Below, one piece after another: positions 34,411 through 35,371 of a DNA stretch of 35,371 nt. The position numbers and the translations under genes are program-made. The stretch covers positions 1 to 35,371 of the forward strand of contig MSXT01000062.1 of the NCBI GenBank assembly GCA_002083595.1, in the 5' to 3' direction. Under the pieces are notes generated by a model. It saw only the letters and a list, made by a program, of their open reading frames with translations, made no database searches and was not told where the DNA came from. Numbering within the stretch: the first letter of the stretch is position 1; the number at the start of each line of letters is the position of its first letter. This DNA is from Proteobacteria bacterium ST_bin16. Lineage in GTDB: Bacteria > Pseudomonadota > Gammaproteobacteria > Burkholderiales > Nitrosomonadaceae.

Positions 34411-34693
34411 CTACCTTGTCAATTCCGCATACAATACCGGCAGTTTCTCCGGCAATCGCTCCACATGATCCGCCCGCCAGATAATTGCGTTCGCCGAAAA
34501 TGCGCGGACATATTGATCCGCACGCGAATCGAGGCTCATACAGTAAGTGAGGATGCCGGAGCGGCCGGTTTCCTCGATCGCTTTCTTGTTGTCGTGACGA
34601 AGGTATTGCGGGTCGAGCACGTCGACATCTACCGGTTTACCGGCGGTAATCACCGGCAGCAGTTTTTCACCGATTTTTGTAATTTTATGGTCG
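34411..34693 (-). pseudogene. C-terminal remnant of a NorD/CbbO-like VWA protein gene
   Basis: The minus-strand frame reads KLLPVITAGKPVDVDVLDPQ, then KKAIEETGRSGI, then DHVERLPEKLPVLYAELTR and stop, the pattern of the C-terminal VWA part of NorD/CbbO proteins (about 90 residues). The rest of the gene is missing. Between QYV and DHVERL, a neighbouring frame gives RIFGERNYL, which fits the family better, suggesting two compensating indels at about 34470-34510. It breaks off at about 34693, where a dhaL remnant on the other strand begins. Confidence 0.6.
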
Positions 34694-34819
34694 GCTGAAG
34701 CCACCAAAAATCTCACTCCAAAAATAGCCCGTGCGTGCAGAAAAAGTATCGGTACACCGGATCCGGGTGCTGTTTCGATGGCGTTGACTGTTGATGCCGC
34801 AGGTAAAATCATTAGAGCG
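34694..34819 (+). pseudogene. Degenerate copy of the 3' end of the DhaK-DhaL kinase gene
   Basis: The plus strand reads AEATKNLTPKIARAC, then RKSIGTPDPGAVSMALTVDA and AGKIIR, matching the C-terminus of the intact kinase (AEATKNLAPKIGRAR, then DKSIGSPDPGAVSMALIVDA and MGRIIR, about 30517-30652) with a small deletion. DNA similarity is also plain. There is no start and nothing else of the gene. Confidence 0.85.
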
Positions 34820-34824
34820 GATTG

Positions 34825-34848
34825 GTGCGCCTTCTGGCGTCGGCGCAC
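34825..34848. repeat. Palindromic repeat, partial copy C
   Basis: GTGCGCC 34825-34831 and GGCGCAC 34842-34848 around TTCTGGCGTC repeat the second hairpin of copies A and B; the first hairpin is absent. It directly follows the dhaL remnant. Confidence 0.75.
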
Positions 34849-34870
34849 TCTACCGTAGGTTTATAGTTAA

Positions 34871-35371
34871 TTATTGCTTGATCAGGGTAAGTTTTTTGGC
34901 TCCGGAAAAAGTTGATGCGGAGGTATTCACTTGTTCAATTGTCAGCGTGTTGCCAATTTGTTGTGTTCTGACAGTCGCTCCTGCTGAACTTATTTCCGTA
35001 CCGTATGCATAGGTCAGGGAGGTGCGTGTCTCAAAACCGCTACCTTCTTTTGAAAAACCTGAACTGATGATACTGTTGTTAGCTGCAGGGCCAGTTTGCC
35101 AGCTGTATGAAGTGACACCAGCCGGACAACCGGTTCCGCTGGACGTAATGGTCAGTATGTAAGTGCGGCGGCCATCTGCACCGATCGACGGGGCTTCTAG
35201 CGAGAAAAAGCAAGGGAGTGCTGCGGCTGGTGCACCCGATACGATGCCAGCATAGGTGCCGGGCAAGAAATTCATGGTACTCATGGAAGTCGGAGCAACA
35301 GGGCCGGTTGATGGCGTTGCTGAAATTAGTTTTGCTCCGAACGAACCGTCAGCTAACGTGCTGAAATCCAT
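34871..35371 (-). CDS. Unrecognised protein, partial (runs off the right edge)
   Basis: The last 166 residues visible end LTIEQVNTSASTFSGAKKLTLIKQ. It is rich in Ser, Thr, Gly and Ala with alternating hydrophobic residues, suggesting a beta-rich, possibly exported protein, and includes two well-spaced Cys. A Met codon falls exactly at the window edge, so the true start may be further right. No domain recognised. Confidence 0.6.
   Translation of the reverse strand: MDFSTLADGSFGAKLISATPSTGPVAPTSMSTMNFLPGTYAGIVSGAPAAALPCFFSLEAPSIGADGRRTYILTITSSGTGCPAGVTSYSWQTGPAANNSIISSGFSKEGSGFETRTSLTYAYGTEISSAGATVRTQQIGNTLTIEQVNTSASTFSGAKKLTLIKQ

Noticed and set aside
28920..34819. Integrative element with att sites at the two dhaL ends
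   Set aside because: No integrase or excisionase is in the window and the repeated end is too diverged to be a working att site; kept only as an old-insertion hypothesis.
34411..34848. Intact 145-residue minus-strand gene
   Set aside because: Its first ~50 residues are the antisense of a dhaL remnant and the rest is a truncated VWA C-terminus with apparent indels, so it is a chance fusion of two remnants.

Overview
The window looks like the chromosome of a betaproteobacterium, most likely an ammonia oxidiser of the Nitrosomonas type. This is inferred from the nadD-rsfS-rlmH-maf-rng cluster, an SAH riboswitch in front of ahcY, a homodimeric AceE pyruvate dehydrogenase, a full System I cytochrome c maturation locus, and a fragment of a NorD/CbbO-like gene. 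Composition is moderate in the housekeeping parts and clearly A+T-rich at about 13.9-17.6 kb and 33.5-34.4 kb. No tRNA, rRNA, CRISPR array or transposase was seen.

Layout. (1) 0.4-6.0 kb: one-carbon and methyl-cycle genes metK, ahcY (behind an SAH riboswitch), metF and folD, with one unknown two-helix membrane protein between metF and folD. (2) 6.0-10.1 kb: aceE and a short aceF with a single lipoyl domain; no E3 gene is adjacent. (3) 10.1-13.9 kb: nadD, rsfS, rlmH, maf, rng. (4) 13.9-17.4 kb: an A+T-rich block with a SulP transporter lacking the STAS domain, micro-ORFs, a UspA protein and two very small membrane proteins, ended by a strong terminator. (5) 17.6-20.7 kb, minus strand: a NarL/LuxR response regulator and its membrane histidine kinase, which carries a tandemly duplicated sensory domain. 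(6) 20.9-28.8 kb: ccmA, ccmB, then a second promoter, ccmC-D-E-F-G-H-I and a Bcp-type peroxiredoxin. (7) 28.9-32.5 kb: a fused DhaK-DhaL kinase and an animal-type haem peroxidase. (8) 32.5-34.9 kb: an accessory patch with REP-like palindromes, a TumE/TumA-like toxin-antitoxin pair lying between two copies of a 104-bp repeat, an A+T-rich Mrr-like nuclease, and a scar in which remnants of a NorD/CbbO-like gene and a second dhaL copy are joined. (9) An unrecognised gene runs off the right edge.

How the genes work together. metK makes SAM, ahcY clears SAH under direct SAH sensing, and metF and folD supply and interconvert the folate one-carbon units that feed methionine synthesis. The ccm genes export haem and attach it to apocytochromes c, which an ammonia oxidiser needs in quantity. 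The less ordinary parts are the SulP/Usp/small-protein block and the right-hand accessory patch. In the latter, the toxin-antitoxin promoter, its likely operator and a nearly leaderless start can be read from the sequence, and the flanking repeats and gene remnants record past rearrangement.
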